Source: an uncultured Alphaproteobacteria bacterium
GTDB taxonomy: Bacteria > Pseudomonadota > Alphaproteobacteria > RF32 > CAG-239
Assembly (NCBI GenBank): GCA_944392275.1
Contig: CALXWA010000005.1
Location: 32,651 to 96,650, forward strand
Length of the DNA stretch: 64,000 nt
Direction of reading: 5' to 3'
In this document: piece by piece, positions 41,818 through 50,676 of the stretch
How positions within the stretch are numbered: position 1 is the stretch's first letter
Layout: every line of letters begins with the position of its first letter
Translations under genes and position numbers: made by a program
Notes under the pieces: model-generated
The model's input: the letters and a program-made list of their open reading frames with translations, nothing else
What the model was told of the DNA's origin: nothing
The model's database searches: none

Positions 41818-42657
41818 TTATAAAATAAAACAAAAATCATTTGCTTTGTTTATATTTAATAAAGATTGTGGGTTAAATTTAACTCCATTCAAGGAAGCTC
41901 CCCAGTGTAAGTGAGGCCCCGTGGCTCTTCCGGTCTTGCCGACAAGCCCAATGGTTTCTCCTTGAGATACTTGTTGGCCGACTTTGACATCAATTTGGCT
42001 TAGGTGGGCATAGATGGTGTGCAATCCAAAGCCATGGTCAAGAATAACCACATTTCCCGAATAAAATAAATTTGGCTCGGCTAAGGTTACTATCCCATCG
42101 GAAGAGGCTTTTACCATGGTCCCTTCCGGGGCGGCAATATCCATTCCGGCATGTGGATTACGTTTTACTCCGTTCATTATTCTTTGTCCGCCGAATTGAC
42201 CGCTGATGCGTCCTTGGATCGGTTGGATAAACCCTTTTTTCCAAAAGCTTTGCGGAGAATTGTTTTGTAGGGCTTTACGGACGAGTTTTTGTTCTTTTTC
42301 AATATCTTTGATATCTTGGTTGGAAGGGGTTACTTTTCTTGGCGGAACACCTTTGATGTTTTGAATGTCCCATTTGGTCGGACTAACTTCTAACTCGACG
42401 CTTTGCGGATTTTTGGGATCATCAAGAAAGGTCAAAGTTTGTTTGGAATTTTCGTCTCTTCCGAAAGCAATCAAAAACTCTCCTTGTGGGGTACGACGGA
42501 TTGTTTGTTGTTTGAAAACAACATCAACCGGAGAATCTTTACCGACTAAAATTTCTCCTTGTGCTAATTTGCCGCATAATTCTACGGCGTGGCTCGGAAA
42601 GCTGTATAAAAGCAAGCTGCTTAGGCTAAAAGTTAAATAAATCTGTTTGAAGTTCAT
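41818..42657 (-). CDS. Secreted M23-family peptidoglycan peptidase
   Basis: The ATG at 42657 (279 aa) gives a signal peptide (IYLTFSLSSLLLYSFPSHA) and has SD AAGGAAA. The LytM domain has the zinc residues: HAGMDIAAPEGTMV (HxxxD), the KASSDGIVTLAE strand, LDHGFGLHTIYAHL (catalytic HxH-type) and GRATGPHLHWG. It cleaves or, with cofactors, remodels peptide cross-links in the periplasm. The start lies within the 3' end of xseA (32-nt overlap). Confidence 0.93.
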   Translation of the reverse strand: MNFKQIYLTFSLSSLLLYSFPSHAVELCGKLAQGEILVGKDSPVDVVFKQQTIRRTPQGEFLIAFGRDENSKQTLTFLDDPKNPQSVELEVSPTKWDIQNIKGVPPRKVTPSNQDIKDIEKEQKLVRKALQNNSPQSFWKKGFIQPIQGRISGQFGGQRIMNGVKRNPHAGMDIAAPEGTMVKASSDGIVTLAEPNLFYSGNVVILDHGFGLHTIYAHLSQIDVKVGQQVSQGETIGLVGKTGRATGPHLHWGASLNGVKFNPQSLLNINKANDFCFIL

Positions 42658-44038
42658 CGTTTTTCCTTGTTTTTGCGTTTCTTTTAGTGGTGTTTTGCGG
42701 CGGTGTAATTGCGGGTTGATTACTGGTTTTGAGTTTGCCATCCCAAAAACGGATTTCAAACTCTGAGGTTTGTTTAGCTTGCTCAAGAGTGTAGATGGTT
42801 TTTCCGTTATCATCTTTAACCCAGGCAAATCCCCGTTTGAGAACGGATTCAACAGAAACACCTTGTAACCGTAACATTAAATTGTTTAAATTTTCTTGCT
42901 TTTTTTCAAGAATATTGCGGATGTAAAAAGGACGAAGATTGGTCCTTTCAATTAAGTTTTGTTTGTTGTTTAAGAGATTTTTGAAGGCATTGTTTAGGCG
43001 TTCAATCCGGTCATCAAATTTTTGCATGACTTCGGCCAAAATTTGCTCAAGATTGGGAATGCCCCGAGATAAGCCTTCTAGCTTTGTGTTGAGCTCATTA
43101 AAGTATCGTTGGCTGCCGTTTAATAGTCTTGATTTTAGGTTTGTCAGTTGAAGCAAAAGCTCACTTCTAACCGGAACGGCAAATTCCGCGGCTCCGGTCG
43201 GGGTGGGGGCCCTTTTGTCGGCAACATAGTCAATCAGCATGGTGTCGGTTTCGTGTCCGACGGCAGAGATAACCGGAATTTCCGAGGCATAGACCGCACG
43301 GATAACACATTCCTCGTTAAAAGGCCATAAGTCTTCCAGACTGCCGCCCCCTCTAGCCACAATAAGCACATCCGGTCGGCGGGGAAATCCCTTTGTGGAC
43401 AGCTCATTAAAGCCTTTTATTGCTGCGGCAATTTTTTCGGCAGCACCTTCTCCTTGTACCGGGGTCGGCCATAACAAAATATGGGAGGGAAAACGGTCTC
43501 GAACACGGTGGATAATATCGCGAATAACGGCTCCGCTGGCTGAGGTAACTACCCCGATGGTTTGCGGAAGAAACGGAATGGCTTGTTTGTGGATTGGGTC
43601 AAAGAGGCCTTCTTTGGCAAATTGTTGCTTTCTTTCTTCTAACAGTTTTAATAAAGCTCCGGTTCCGGCAATTTCCATTTGTTCAATAACAAGTTGGTAA
43701 GATGATTTGCCGGAAAAAGTTGTAATCTTGCCGGTAGCTATAACTTCTAATCCATCTTCGGGTTTGAAGGGAAGGTGAAGAGCAACTCCTTTCCAGATAA
43801 CGGCAGAGAGAACGGCATTTTCGTCTTTTAGGGAAAGATAGTAGTGTCCGGAATCGGCTCTTTTGGCTCCGAAAATTTCGCCGCGGATACGTACTTTGCT
43901 GAAGGTCCCTTCAACAAAACGTTTTATTTCTGCCGAAATTTCGCTGACCGTGAATTCTTTTTTTTGTTCCGGTGTGGGAGCAGAAATTGAAGTCGGTGTG
44001 GCGGCGGGACGTTGCATCAAATCCAATAAATCTTCCAT
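42626..44038 (-). CDS. xseA: Exodeoxyribonuclease VII large subunit
   Basis: 470 residues. The N-terminal OB-fold (FTVSEISAEIKRFVEGTFSKVRIRGEI) is followed by the catalytic core: IGVVTSASGAVIRDIIHRVRDRFPSHILLWPTPVQG, ARGGGSLEDLWPFNEECVIRAVYASEIPVISAVGHETD, and ADKRAPTPTGAAE. Then come coiled coil and the small C-terminal domain. Works with XseB (not in window) to degrade ssDNA. A Lys/Arg-rich tail of ~30 residues is extra. Confidence 0.97.
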   Translation of the reverse strand: MEDLLDLMQRPAATPTSISAPTPEQKKEFTVSEISAEIKRFVEGTFSKVRIRGEIFGAKRADSGHYYLSLKDENAVLSAVIWKGVALHLPFKPEDGLEVIATGKITTFSGKSSYQLVIEQMEIAGTGALLKLLEERKQQFAKEGLFDPIHKQAIPFLPQTIGVVTSASGAVIRDIIHRVRDRFPSHILLWPTPVQGEGAAEKIAAAIKGFNELSTKGFPRRPDVLIVARGGGSLEDLWPFNEECVIRAVYASEIPVISAVGHETDTMLIDYVADKRAPTPTGAAEFAVPVRSELLLQLTNLKSRLLNGSQRYFNELNTKLEGLSRGIPNLEQILAEVMQKFDDRIERLNNAFKNLLNNKQNLIERTNLRPFYIRNILEKKQENLNNLMLRLQGVSVESVLKRGFAWVKDDNGKTIYTLEQAKQTSEFEIRFWDGKLKTSNQPAITPPQNTTKRNAKTRKNDELQTDLFNF

Positions 44039-44113
44039 TTTCTTATCCTCTAAAAATCCAGAATATTATAAAAGCGAATATTGGGTTTGTTAAGAGCGGA
44101 TTTGAACGGGTGT

Positions 44114-44143
44114 GAAAAAAGTCGGTTCCTTAGAGAACCGGCT
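44114..44143 (-). terminator. Intrinsic terminator of ftsY
   Basis: AGTCGGTTC / GAACCGGCT stem (44120-44128 with 44135-44143, one G-T), T6 tract on the minus strand. Confidence 0.85.
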
Positions 44144-44169
44144 CTTATTTGTTGCCTTATTAAAAATTT

Positions 44170-45078
44170 TTACGCCAGGCCAATTAAATTGAGTGAAAAG
44201 TCGTGAGCGTTGAAGGTGTCCAAATCATCAATTCCTTCTCCAATCCCAATATAGTAAATGGGGAGAGGGTTTTCGCTTGCGAGGGCGACCACAATTCCGC
44301 CTTTGGCGGTTCCGTCCAGTTTGTTGATAATCAAACCGTTAACTTGAACCATATCTTTGAAGGCTTTAACTTGATTGAGAGCATTTTGTCCGGTTGTGGC
44401 ATCTAAACAAAGAAGGGTATGGTGTGGGGCTTCCGGAATAATTTTTTTGATGACTTTGGTGATTTTTTTTAGTTCATCCATTAAACCGATTTTATTTTCC
44501 AATCTTCCGGCGGTATCAATAAAAACAATATTATCTTTTTGGCGGAGGGCTTCTTTTAGTCCGTCAAAGCATAATCCGGCAGCATCGCATCCGTGTTGAC
44601 CTTTATAGACACGGATGTTGTTTCTTTGTCCCCAAACGTCAAGCTGTTCAACAGCGGCAGCACGGAAGGTGTCCCCGGCGATAAAACTGATTTTTTTGTT
44701 GGGAAATTTGGCGGCAAGTTTGCCGATGGTGGTTGTTTTGCCGGCACCGTTGACACCAACCATTAAAATTACGGTTGGTTGATGTGTGCCTAACACAAAG
44801 GGTTGTTCACATGGTTTTAAAATGGCGGCAATCTTGTTGGCAAGCTCTGTTTTGATCTCAGTTTCGGTTATTTCTTTATGTAGGCGGTTTTGCCCAAAAT
44901 CTTTGATGATTTTTGAGGCGTTGGTTGCTCCCATGTCGGAACAAATCAGAATTTCTTCAAGTTCTTCCAGCTTTTCCGGGCTTAATTTTGCGGAGGTAAA
45001 AATTTCGCTAATTCCTAAGCTTAAATTTTGCGAGGAGCGGCTTAATCCGGATTTTAGTTTTTGCAACCAATTAGTCAT
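44170..45078 (-). CDS. ftsY: Signal recognition particle receptor FtsY
   Basis: 302 residues, the short form without the long acidic A domain of E. coli. NG-domain motifs: N-domain helix SPEKLEELEEILICSDMGA, G1 GVNGAGKTTTIGKLA, DTFRAAAVEQLDVWG, DTAGRLENK, NKLDGTAKGG, and the C-terminal IGEGIDDLDTF. It docks ribosome-SRP complexes at the inner membrane. Overlaps the mtaB 3' end by 8 nt. Confidence 0.98.
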   Translation of the reverse strand: MTNWLQKLKSGLSRSSQNLSLGISEIFTSAKLSPEKLEELEEILICSDMGATNASKIIKDFGQNRLHKEITETEIKTELANKIAAILKPCEQPFVLGTHQPTVILMVGVNGAGKTTTIGKLAAKFPNKKISFIAGDTFRAAAVEQLDVWGQRNNIRVYKGQHGCDAAGLCFDGLKEALRQKDNIVFIDTAGRLENKIGLMDELKKITKVIKKIIPEAPHHTLLCLDATTGQNALNQVKAFKDMVQVNGLIINKLDGTAKGGIVVALASENPLPIYYIGIGEGIDDLDTFNAHDFSLNLIGLA

Positions 45079-46114
45079 TTATTTCTTCTCCTTTGCGGCG
45101 TAAAATCTCGGCTCTTTTTTTGCGAATGTCCATAGGAATTTGGGGCATTAGAGCCGCGGGAGTTCCGGAGCGTTCGGAATAAGGAAATACGTGAAGCTTG
45201 CTTAATCCGGCCTCATCGACCAAGCGAACCGTGTTTGCAAATTGTTCCTCTGTTTCGGTCGGAAAACCACAGATAAAATCGGCTCCAAAAACCGCATCCG
45301 GGCGAATCTGTTTAATTTTATGGCAGAGGCGAATAACATCTTCTCGGCTGTGTCTTCTTCCCATGCGTTTTAAAATCATGTTATCTCCGGATTGGATGGA
45401 AAAATGAAAATGTGGGTAAATATTGGGATAGTTTTTTACCAGATTGATAAATTCATCATCAATTGCGGCTGGGTCTAAAGAACCAAATTGCAGGGAGGGA
45501 AGGTGCGGAAATTTTTGGAGAATTGTTTTTACCAGTCCGCTAAAAGAGGGACGGTAAGAGCAAGCATCAACTCCGGTCAAACAAATTTCTTCAAAACCTT
45601 GTTTTAAGAGCTCATCAATTTGTGCTAAAATTTCTTCCGTGGCAACAGAACGATTTTTTCCTCGAGCGTAGGGGACAATGCAATATGTGCAACGATGGTC
45701 ACAACCTTGTTGGATTTGAACAAAAGCTCTTTGACGGCCTTCAAATCCGGTTATTAGAAAATGATCGTAGGTATCATAATCAAAAATATCTCCGACAATT
45801 GTTTTTTCTTTTAGGGGAGAGTTGATGTATTTTTCAATTTCTGCTTTTTCTTTATTGCCGAGAATCAGATCCACTTCCGGCATGGCGGCAAATTTTTGCG
45901 GAGCTACTTGTGCGGCACATCCGGTCACAATAATTCTGGCTGTGGGATGTTCTCGACGCAGTTTGCGTATGGTTTGCCGGCATTGGCGTTCGGCTTCTCC
46001 GGTCACGGCACAGGTGTTGATGATGATAACGTTATCTAAATTTGCCAGTTTTTCTTTTAGTATTTCCGATTCATAACTGTTAATACGGCATCCGAGAGTG
46101 ACAACTTCAACCAT
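45071..46114 (-). CDS. mtaB: tRNA t6A37 methylthiotransferase MtaB, lacking the TRAM domain
   Basis: 347 residues. An N-terminal UPF0004 domain (VTLGCRINSYESE, INTCAVTGEAERQC, VTGCAAQVAP) holds one cluster. The radical-SAM motif is CDHRCTYCIVPYARGKNRS, and FHFSIQSGDNMILKRMGRRHSRED follows. MtaB converts t6A37 to ms2t6A37. Related proteins are usually ~400-450 residues with a C-terminal TRAM RNA-binding domain; here the protein ends just after the radical-SAM domain, and the downstream bases are ftsY in another frame, so no frameshifted TRAM remains. Confidence 0.93.
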   Translation of the reverse strand: MVEVVTLGCRINSYESEILKEKLANLDNVIIINTCAVTGEAERQCRQTIRKLRREHPTARIIVTGCAAQVAPQKFAAMPEVDLILGNKEKAEIEKYINSPLKEKTIVGDIFDYDTYDHFLITGFEGRQRAFVQIQQGCDHRCTYCIVPYARGKNRSVATEEILAQIDELLKQGFEEICLTGVDACSYRPSFSGLVKTILQKFPHLPSLQFGSLDPAAIDDEFINLVKNYPNIYPHFHFSIQSGDNMILKRMGRRHSREDVIRLCHKIKQIRPDAVFGADFICGFPTETEEQFANTVRLVDEAGLSKLHVFPYSERSGTPAALMPQIPMDIRKKRAEILRRKGEEIND

Positions 46115-46127
46115 TCTTTTTCCTTAC

Positions 46128-46171
46128 AAAAAATCCTCTTCCGCAATTTATATCGCAAGAGGAGGATTTTT
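46128..46171 (-). terminator. Intrinsic terminator of ldh
   Basis: AAAAATCCTC / GAGGATTTTT arms with an internal smaller stem; T-tract on the minus strand, between ldh and mtaB. Confidence 0.75.
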
Positions 46172-46189
46172 GCAAATAATATTCTTATC

Positions 46190-47137
46190 TTATTTTTGAG
46201 ATATTTGTTGTAAGGCTTCTTCCGAATATTCTTTGATTTTTTGAGCACTGAGTTTTAAGTCATGGCTTTCTGAATCGGAGAGTTTCGGATAAATGATACT
46301 GTGAATGCCTCTTTTCCCGACAACGGAAGGAAGAGATACGCAAACATTTTTAACCCCTTCAACATCTTCATGATGCGAAGATACCGTTAAAATGGCATAT
46401 TCATTGTTGGAGATTGCTTGGCAAATACGGCACAGTGCTCCGGCAATTCCGTAATAGGTTGCCCCTTTTCCCTCAATAATTTGGTAGGCGGCATTGCGGA
46501 CGCAGTCGTCAATTTTGGCTTTGACTTCAGGGGTAAAAGGTTTCCCGATCATGCGAGCCAGCTCTTCTATTTGAACGGAACCGGCATCTCCGTTTGACCA
46601 AGCTAAAACTTCGCTGTCACCATGTTCGCCGAGGACATTGGCGTGAATGGATTGCGGAGAAACGCCCAAGTGGTAGCCTAAAAGGGTTCTGAAACGAGAG
46701 GTGTCTAAAACCGTTCCGCTACCGATAACTCTTTCTTTGGGGAAACCGGAAAGTTTGAGTGCAACTTCAGTCATAATATCCGCCGGGTTGGAGGTTATGA
46801 TTAAGGTCGTATTGGGGGCCGCTTTGACAATTTCTGGAATAATGCTTTCAAAAATTTTGACATTGCGTCCTAATAAATCAATCCGTGTTTCTCCGGGTTT
46901 TTGGTTGGCTCCGGCCGTTACAATGACGATTTCACATCCTTCAAGGTCTTTATATGTTCCGGCTTTGATTTTGTTTGCATAGGCAAACGGAGCGGCATGG
47001 GCGATATCCATGGCTTCCGCTTGAGCCTTTTTTTCATTCATATCAATTAAAACAATTTTACGAGCAACACCACGCATAATTAAGGCAAAAGCGGTGGCAC
47101 TCCCGACGGAGCCGGCTCCGATAATCCCTACTTTCAT
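46190..47137 (-). CDS. ldh: L-lactate dehydrogenase
   Basis: ATG 47137 (315 aa) follows AAAGGAACC. Rossmann start VGIIGAGSVGSATAFAL; specificity loop TAGANQKPGETRIDLL with Gln at the position that separates lactate (Gln) from malate (Arg) dehydrogenases; catalytic GEHGDSE with His; ITSNPADIMTEVAL. It reduces pyruvate to L-lactate with NADH, consistent with fermentation. Monocistronic. Confidence 0.92.
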   Translation of the reverse strand: MKVGIIGAGSVGSATAFALIMRGVARKIVLIDMNEKKAQAEAMDIAHAAPFAYANKIKAGTYKDLEGCEIVIVTAGANQKPGETRIDLLGRNVKIFESIIPEIVKAAPNTTLIITSNPADIMTEVALKLSGFPKERVIGSGTVLDTSRFRTLLGYHLGVSPQSIHANVLGEHGDSEVLAWSNGDAGSVQIEELARMIGKPFTPEVKAKIDDCVRNAAYQIIEGKGATYYGIAGALCRICQAISNNEYAILTVSSHHEDVEGVKNVCVSLPSVVGKRGIHSIIYPKLSDSESHDLKLSAQKIKEYSEEALQQISQK

Positions 47138-47182
47138 TATGGTTCCTTTCATTAATTTGATTATTTGTTTTTTTCTTCTATA

Positions 47183-47210
47183 TATATAGGTTTATTTTAG
47201 CAAAATACAA
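47183..47210 (-). promoter_or_regulatory. Possible ldh promoter
   Basis: On the minus strand TTGTAT (47205-47210), 16-bp spacer, TATATA (47183-47188). The TATATATATA run allows an 18-bp spacer too. Confidence 0.4.
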
Positions 47211-47241
47211 TAAAAAAGGCTGCCTTACGACAGCCTTTTTG
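47211..47241. terminator. Intrinsic terminator
   Basis: AAAAAGGCTG / CAGCCTTTTT stem with 8-nt loop, T-tract on the minus strand; ends the acidic membrane-protein gene. Confidence 0.88.
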
Positions 47242-47257
47242 CAAAAAAATGAAAAAA

Positions 47258-47593
47258 TTATTCAGAAACAACCGTTTCATCTTCATCAGAAGTTTCGGAC
47301 GGGTTTGCCTCTTCAACCTCTTCGGCTCCATCATTTTCAGGAGCAACTTCAGGAATGTTCTCATTGGCGACATCTTCAACCGTCATGGTTGCGCTTTCAA
47401 CAATTTCTCCGTCGCCGAGATTTTCCGGATCTTCCGGAACAACGACTTCTGCCGCACCAACTTCGATGGCATCACCATCAACGCTGACTTCTTCGGTAAC
47501 AACGGCTTCCGTTTGCGGAGCTTCTTGCTTTACAAAGTAGCTGATAACACCTAAAATGACAATGACCAAGATAATATAAAAAAGTTTTTTCAT
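47258..47593 (-). CDS. Acidic single-pass membrane-anchored protein (111 aa)
   Basis: N-terminal membrane helix (LFYIILVIVILGVISYFV) followed by ~85 residues very rich in Glu, Asp, Val and Pro with no Cys and almost no positive charge. The tail is predicted to be disordered and periplasmic. SD AGGGG. Independent terminator. Not a recognisable family. Confidence 0.65.
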   Translation of the reverse strand: MKKLFYIILVIVILGVISYFVKQEAPQTEAVVTEEVSVDGDAIEVGAAEVVVPEDPENLGDGEIVESATMTVEDVANENIPEVAPENDGAEEVEEANPSETSDEDETVVSE

Positions 47594-47671
47594 GCTATTT
47601 GCCCCTAAAGTAATTAAAACATTACTAATAAAGTAAGAGCAAGTAGTGTAAATGTCAACAGCTTTTAATAA

Positions 47672-48472
47672 TTATCTTACACCAAATCGGTTGCCGGACG
47701 TGTAGCGTTTTAACCCAAAATAAAAGAAACGTATAGCAATAAATAAAAGAAGGAAGCAATATCCCATCATTAATCCAAGGTCTGAAAGGTGAAAATCCGT
47801 TAGAATCCTAACCGGAATAAGAGATAAAAAGCCGGCCGGAATAATTGTCAAAAACAATATTTTGTACCAGCCGGTAAAAATACTTGCCGGTTGCATGCCA
47901 AAGGTTAAAAATGCCATAAACATATTGTCTCCGAGACGCTGAGTGTCTGAGGCAAAAAAAGCAAAGCAAGAGACAATCAGGCGGAGAGCATATAAAAGGA
48001 TAAAGCCCATAAAGCTGACAAAAAGCATCAGAAAAAAACAGCTCCAGCTGACATAACCGGATAAGAAAAACATTATAAATCCGGTTAAGTAATCCCCCCA
48101 GTTGGCAAAAGTTGATTCCGATACCGAAATCATGAACAGACTACTTCTGGGTGTGACTAAATAATTATCCAAACTGCCGTTGGCGATGTATTCGGGAATA
48201 TTTTGTATGCCTCGGGCAAAAAGGGCATAGGTGGCAAAAGCATTGTTACTGACAGCAAAAAGAAGAGCCATTTCTGAAAAGGTCCAGCCGTTAATACTGC
48301 CTTTGTTATGGAAGATGACCCACCACATAAAGACAAAAGACAAGTTATTAATCGTCATCATCAAAATATTGACCACGGCATCTCCGGTATTGAAAAATGC
48401 GGTTTTAACATTGCTCTTTTGGATATAAAAAAACAATTTACAGATTTTTACAAAGTCAGCCACCATAGACAT
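47672..48472 (-). CDS. ABC-2-type permease (PF06182-like)
   Basis: 266 residues, six membrane helices. The pattern WTFSEMALLFAVSNNAFATYALFARGIQNIPEYIANGSLDNYLVTPRSSLF (residues ~62-112) is characteristic of the ABC-2 family fused to DUF990-type exporters. The end of the second permease gene overlaps its start by 17 nt, so the three genes form one operon ATPase-permease-permease. Substrate unknown; such exporters move lipids, glycans or antibiotics. Confidence 0.85.
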   Translation of the reverse strand: MSMVADFVKICKLFFYIQKSNVKTAFFNTGDAVVNILMMTINNLSFVFMWWVIFHNKGSINGWTFSEMALLFAVSNNAFATYALFARGIQNIPEYIANGSLDNYLVTPRSSLFMISVSESTFANWGDYLTGFIMFFLSGYVSWSCFFLMLFVSFMGFILLYALRLIVSCFAFFASDTQRLGDNMFMAFLTFGMQPASIFTGWYKILFLTIIPAGFLSLIPVRILTDFHLSDLGLMMGYCFLLLFIAIRFFYFGLKRYTSGNRFGVR

Positions 48473-49244
48473 TTACCTTTTTATTGAGTTTGGAATATGC
48501 ATAAGTGATAAAGCTAATAAAAAGCAGACTCCAAAAGCCGTTTAAGAGGATAACCTCACCCAGATTGGTCCACGAAAAATCATAGACCAATTTTATGGTT
48601 TGATAATAAATTGAATAGAAAGGCGTCCATTTGGCAATATCAACAAACCATTGCGGATAAATGGTTAACGGGAAAATGGCTCCCCCGAAAATAAAGGCCA
48701 AACGTTCAATCGCCATGCTCAACGTACGGATGCTGTGAAGCCATAAGCCGCATAGCCCGATGGCCGCAAATAACAAAGTGTTGAGACAGGCCGAGAGAAA
48801 GCACATTAACGTTATGAGCGGAAAGTGCTCGATTTTAAATGGAGGTTGACCGGTAAAAAATAAGGTTGCCAGAGACCCGAATCCTACCAAAAGGCAAAAG
48901 CAGACACTCATATTGCCAAGTGCTTCCGTATAACGCATCAGAAAAAAAGAAATCGGTTTGTTGATGTAATAGGCCATGGTTCCGGAGCGAATATCATCAA
49001 AAAACGTTCTTTCTATTTTGGGGCTGGAAAGAATTATTGCTTCGGCAAAAAGAAGATACCAGATAAAGGTTGAGTTAATCCCTTGTTCTCCGGTTTGAAT
49101 CCCGATAACCTCCCACAAACGATTGTAGATAAAAATCAAAATAAAAAGAAAAAACAGCAAGCCCGACAGGTTAGCCTTATTGTACCATGCTTGTTTAAAA
49201 GAAATTTTGTAGAGGGCAAAATATTTGTTCCATGCTTTAATCAC
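48456..49244 (-). CDS. ABC-2-type permease (second subunit)
   Basis: 262 residues, six membrane helices, GTG start 8 nt inside the end of the ATPase gene. AAGGAG lies 11 nt upstream. The segment TFFDDIRSGTMAYYINKPISFFLMRYTEALGN parallels the IxxGxLDxxLxxP region of its partner. Together they probably form a heterodimeric channel. Confidence 0.85.
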   Translation of the reverse strand: MIKAWNKYFALYKISFKQAWYNKANLSGLLFFLFILIFIYNRLWEVIGIQTGEQGINSTFIWYLLFAEAIILSSPKIERTFFDDIRSGTMAYYINKPISFFLMRYTEALGNMSVCFCLLVGFGSLATLFFTGQPPFKIEHFPLITLMCFLSACLNTLLFAAIGLCGLWLHSIRTLSMAIERLAFIFGGAIFPLTIYPQWFVDIAKWTPFYSIYYQTIKLVYDFSWTNLGEVILLNGFWSLLFISFITYAYSKLNKKVNVYGG

Positions 49245-50157
49245 GTTTATAAATCTCCTTAATAATTTCTTCCATAGGGGGATTTTCTACCGTGATGTCG
49301 GAAACATGGTATCTTTTTACCAAGTCATCAATTGCTTTTTTTATGGGAATTTGATGCGTGTTGATTTCTTGGCGGATTTTTTCTCCGTCTTCCGTGGTTA
49401 CCTCAATATACTTTTTGCTGAGGTAGGAATCCTTTAAAGCTTGAATGGAATCGTTAAAAATTAATTTGCCTTTGTTGATGATTATGACACGGTCACAGAC
49501 CTTTTCCATATCATCGGTATCATGCGAGGTCAGCAAGAGAGTTGTTTCTTCTTCTAAGGCTTGTTTTTTGATTAAGGTACGGATGATTTCTTTGGCGGTA
49601 ACATCCAGGCCGATTGTCGGTTCATCTAAAAATAAAATTTCCGGATTATGGATTAGCGAAGCAACAATTTCACAACGCATTCTCTGTCCAAGAGAAAGAG
49701 AACAGGTCGGATGCGAAAGTAAATCGCGAATCTCAAATAATTTGACGAGTTTGGACAGACGACGTTTGAACTTAATTTCATCTAAATCATAAATCTTGCC
49801 AAGGAGGTTAAAACTGTCTTGTACCGGAAGGTTGTACCATAATTGGGAGCGTTGGCCAAAAACCGTGCCGATGTGTTTGGATAACGTACGACGATTTTCC
49901 CACGGGATTAGACCGAAAACTTCCGCATGGCCCGAGGTGGGGTATAAAATTGAGGAAAGCATTTTGATGGTGGTTGATTTTCCGGCTCCGTTTGGGCCGA
50001 TAAAAGCTACTCGCTCTCCTTTTTTTATGGAAAAGGATATTTTATCAACCGCGTTGACGGTTTTGTATTCCGGTTTAAAAAAACTTTTAAGACCTGAAGA
50101 ATCTTTTTTTATCTTAAATTTTTTGCAAAGTTGCTCAACTTTAATAATATCCGTCAT
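49237..50157 (-). CDS. ABC transporter ATP-binding protein
   Basis: ATG 50157 (306 aa) follows GAGGTGG. Walker A GPNGAGKST, signature LSLGQRMRCEIVASLIHNPEILFLDEPTIGLD with Walker B, switch His in LLTSHDTDDME. The Q-loop (FGQRSQLWYNLP) matches the NodI/DUF990-type exporter ATPases. The C-terminal ~70 residues are a dimerisation-type extension. First gene of the exporter operon. Confidence 0.95.
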   Translation of the reverse strand: MTDIIKVEQLCKKFKIKKDSSGLKSFFKPEYKTVNAVDKISFSIKKGERVAFIGPNGAGKSTTIKMLSSILYPTSGHAEVFGLIPWENRRTLSKHIGTVFGQRSQLWYNLPVQDSFNLLGKIYDLDEIKFKRRLSKLVKLFEIRDLLSHPTCSLSLGQRMRCEIVASLIHNPEILFLDEPTIGLDVTAKEIIRTLIKKQALEEETTLLLTSHDTDDMEKVCDRVIIINKGKLIFNDSIQALKDSYLSKKYIEVTTEDGEKIRQEINTHQIPIKKAIDDLVKRYHVSDITVENPPMEEIIKEIYKRD

Positions 50158-50344
50158 TTTTTTATCCACCTCTTTTATTTGTTGAAAGTATAAGTTTTTT
50201 GGGCTTTTTGGCAAGTCCTATTTATGGGGATTGTGCTTTTTTTTAAAATAATGCTTGTCAAATGATATAAATTTATGCTAACAAAACATCACGGGCTGAT
50301 ATTGGTCCGATTAATTTGTTTTAATATTTTTTGAGGTTTATCAT

Positions 50345-50578
50345 ATGACTGATACAGCTAATCGCGTTAAGAAAATCGTTGCCGAACATCTTGGCGTAGA
50401 AGAATCTAAAGTAACAGATAACGCTAGTTTTATTGACGATTTAGGCGCAGACAGTTTGGATACAGTAGAATTGGTTATGGCTTTTGAAGAAGAATTCGGT
50501 TGCGAAATCCCTGATGAAGCTGCTGAAAAAATTCTTACTGTTAAAGACGCTATCGATTATCTTTCTAAGAATGCGTAA
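50345..50578 (+). CDS. acpP: Acyl carrier protein
   Basis: 77 residues, acidic, with phosphopantetheine site [18 protein letters not shown] (Ser in DSL). It carries fatty acyl chains for FabF and other enzymes. SD GAGG. It lies upstream of fabF in the order acpP-fabF-mltG. A hairpin without a good T-tract lies between acpP and fabF. Confidence 0.98.
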   Translation: MTDTANRVKKIVAEHLGVEESKVTDNASFIDDLGADSLDTVELVMAFEEEFGCEIPDEAAEKILTVKDAIDYLSKNA

Positions 50579-50602
50579 GTCTTTAAGCTTTTAGAATATG
50601 AT

Positions 50603-50629
50603 GAAACTCGCTGTACTCAAGCGAGTTTC
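50603..50629 (+). other. Hairpin between acpP and fabF
   Basis: GAAACTCGCT / AGCGAGTTTC, perfect 10-bp stem with 7-nt loop, followed by GTTG and not a T-tract. More likely an mRNA stability or processing element that keeps acpP mRNA abundant than a full terminator. Confidence 0.5.
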
Positions 50630-50676
50630 GTTGTATCTGAAAGCTATGTTGGTTAAATGTTAATAGGAAATCGTGA

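Noticed and set aside
45071..46114. Frameshift removing the MtaB TRAM domain
   Set aside because: The bases beyond the stop are the well-conserved start of ftsY, so there is no hidden TRAM sequence.
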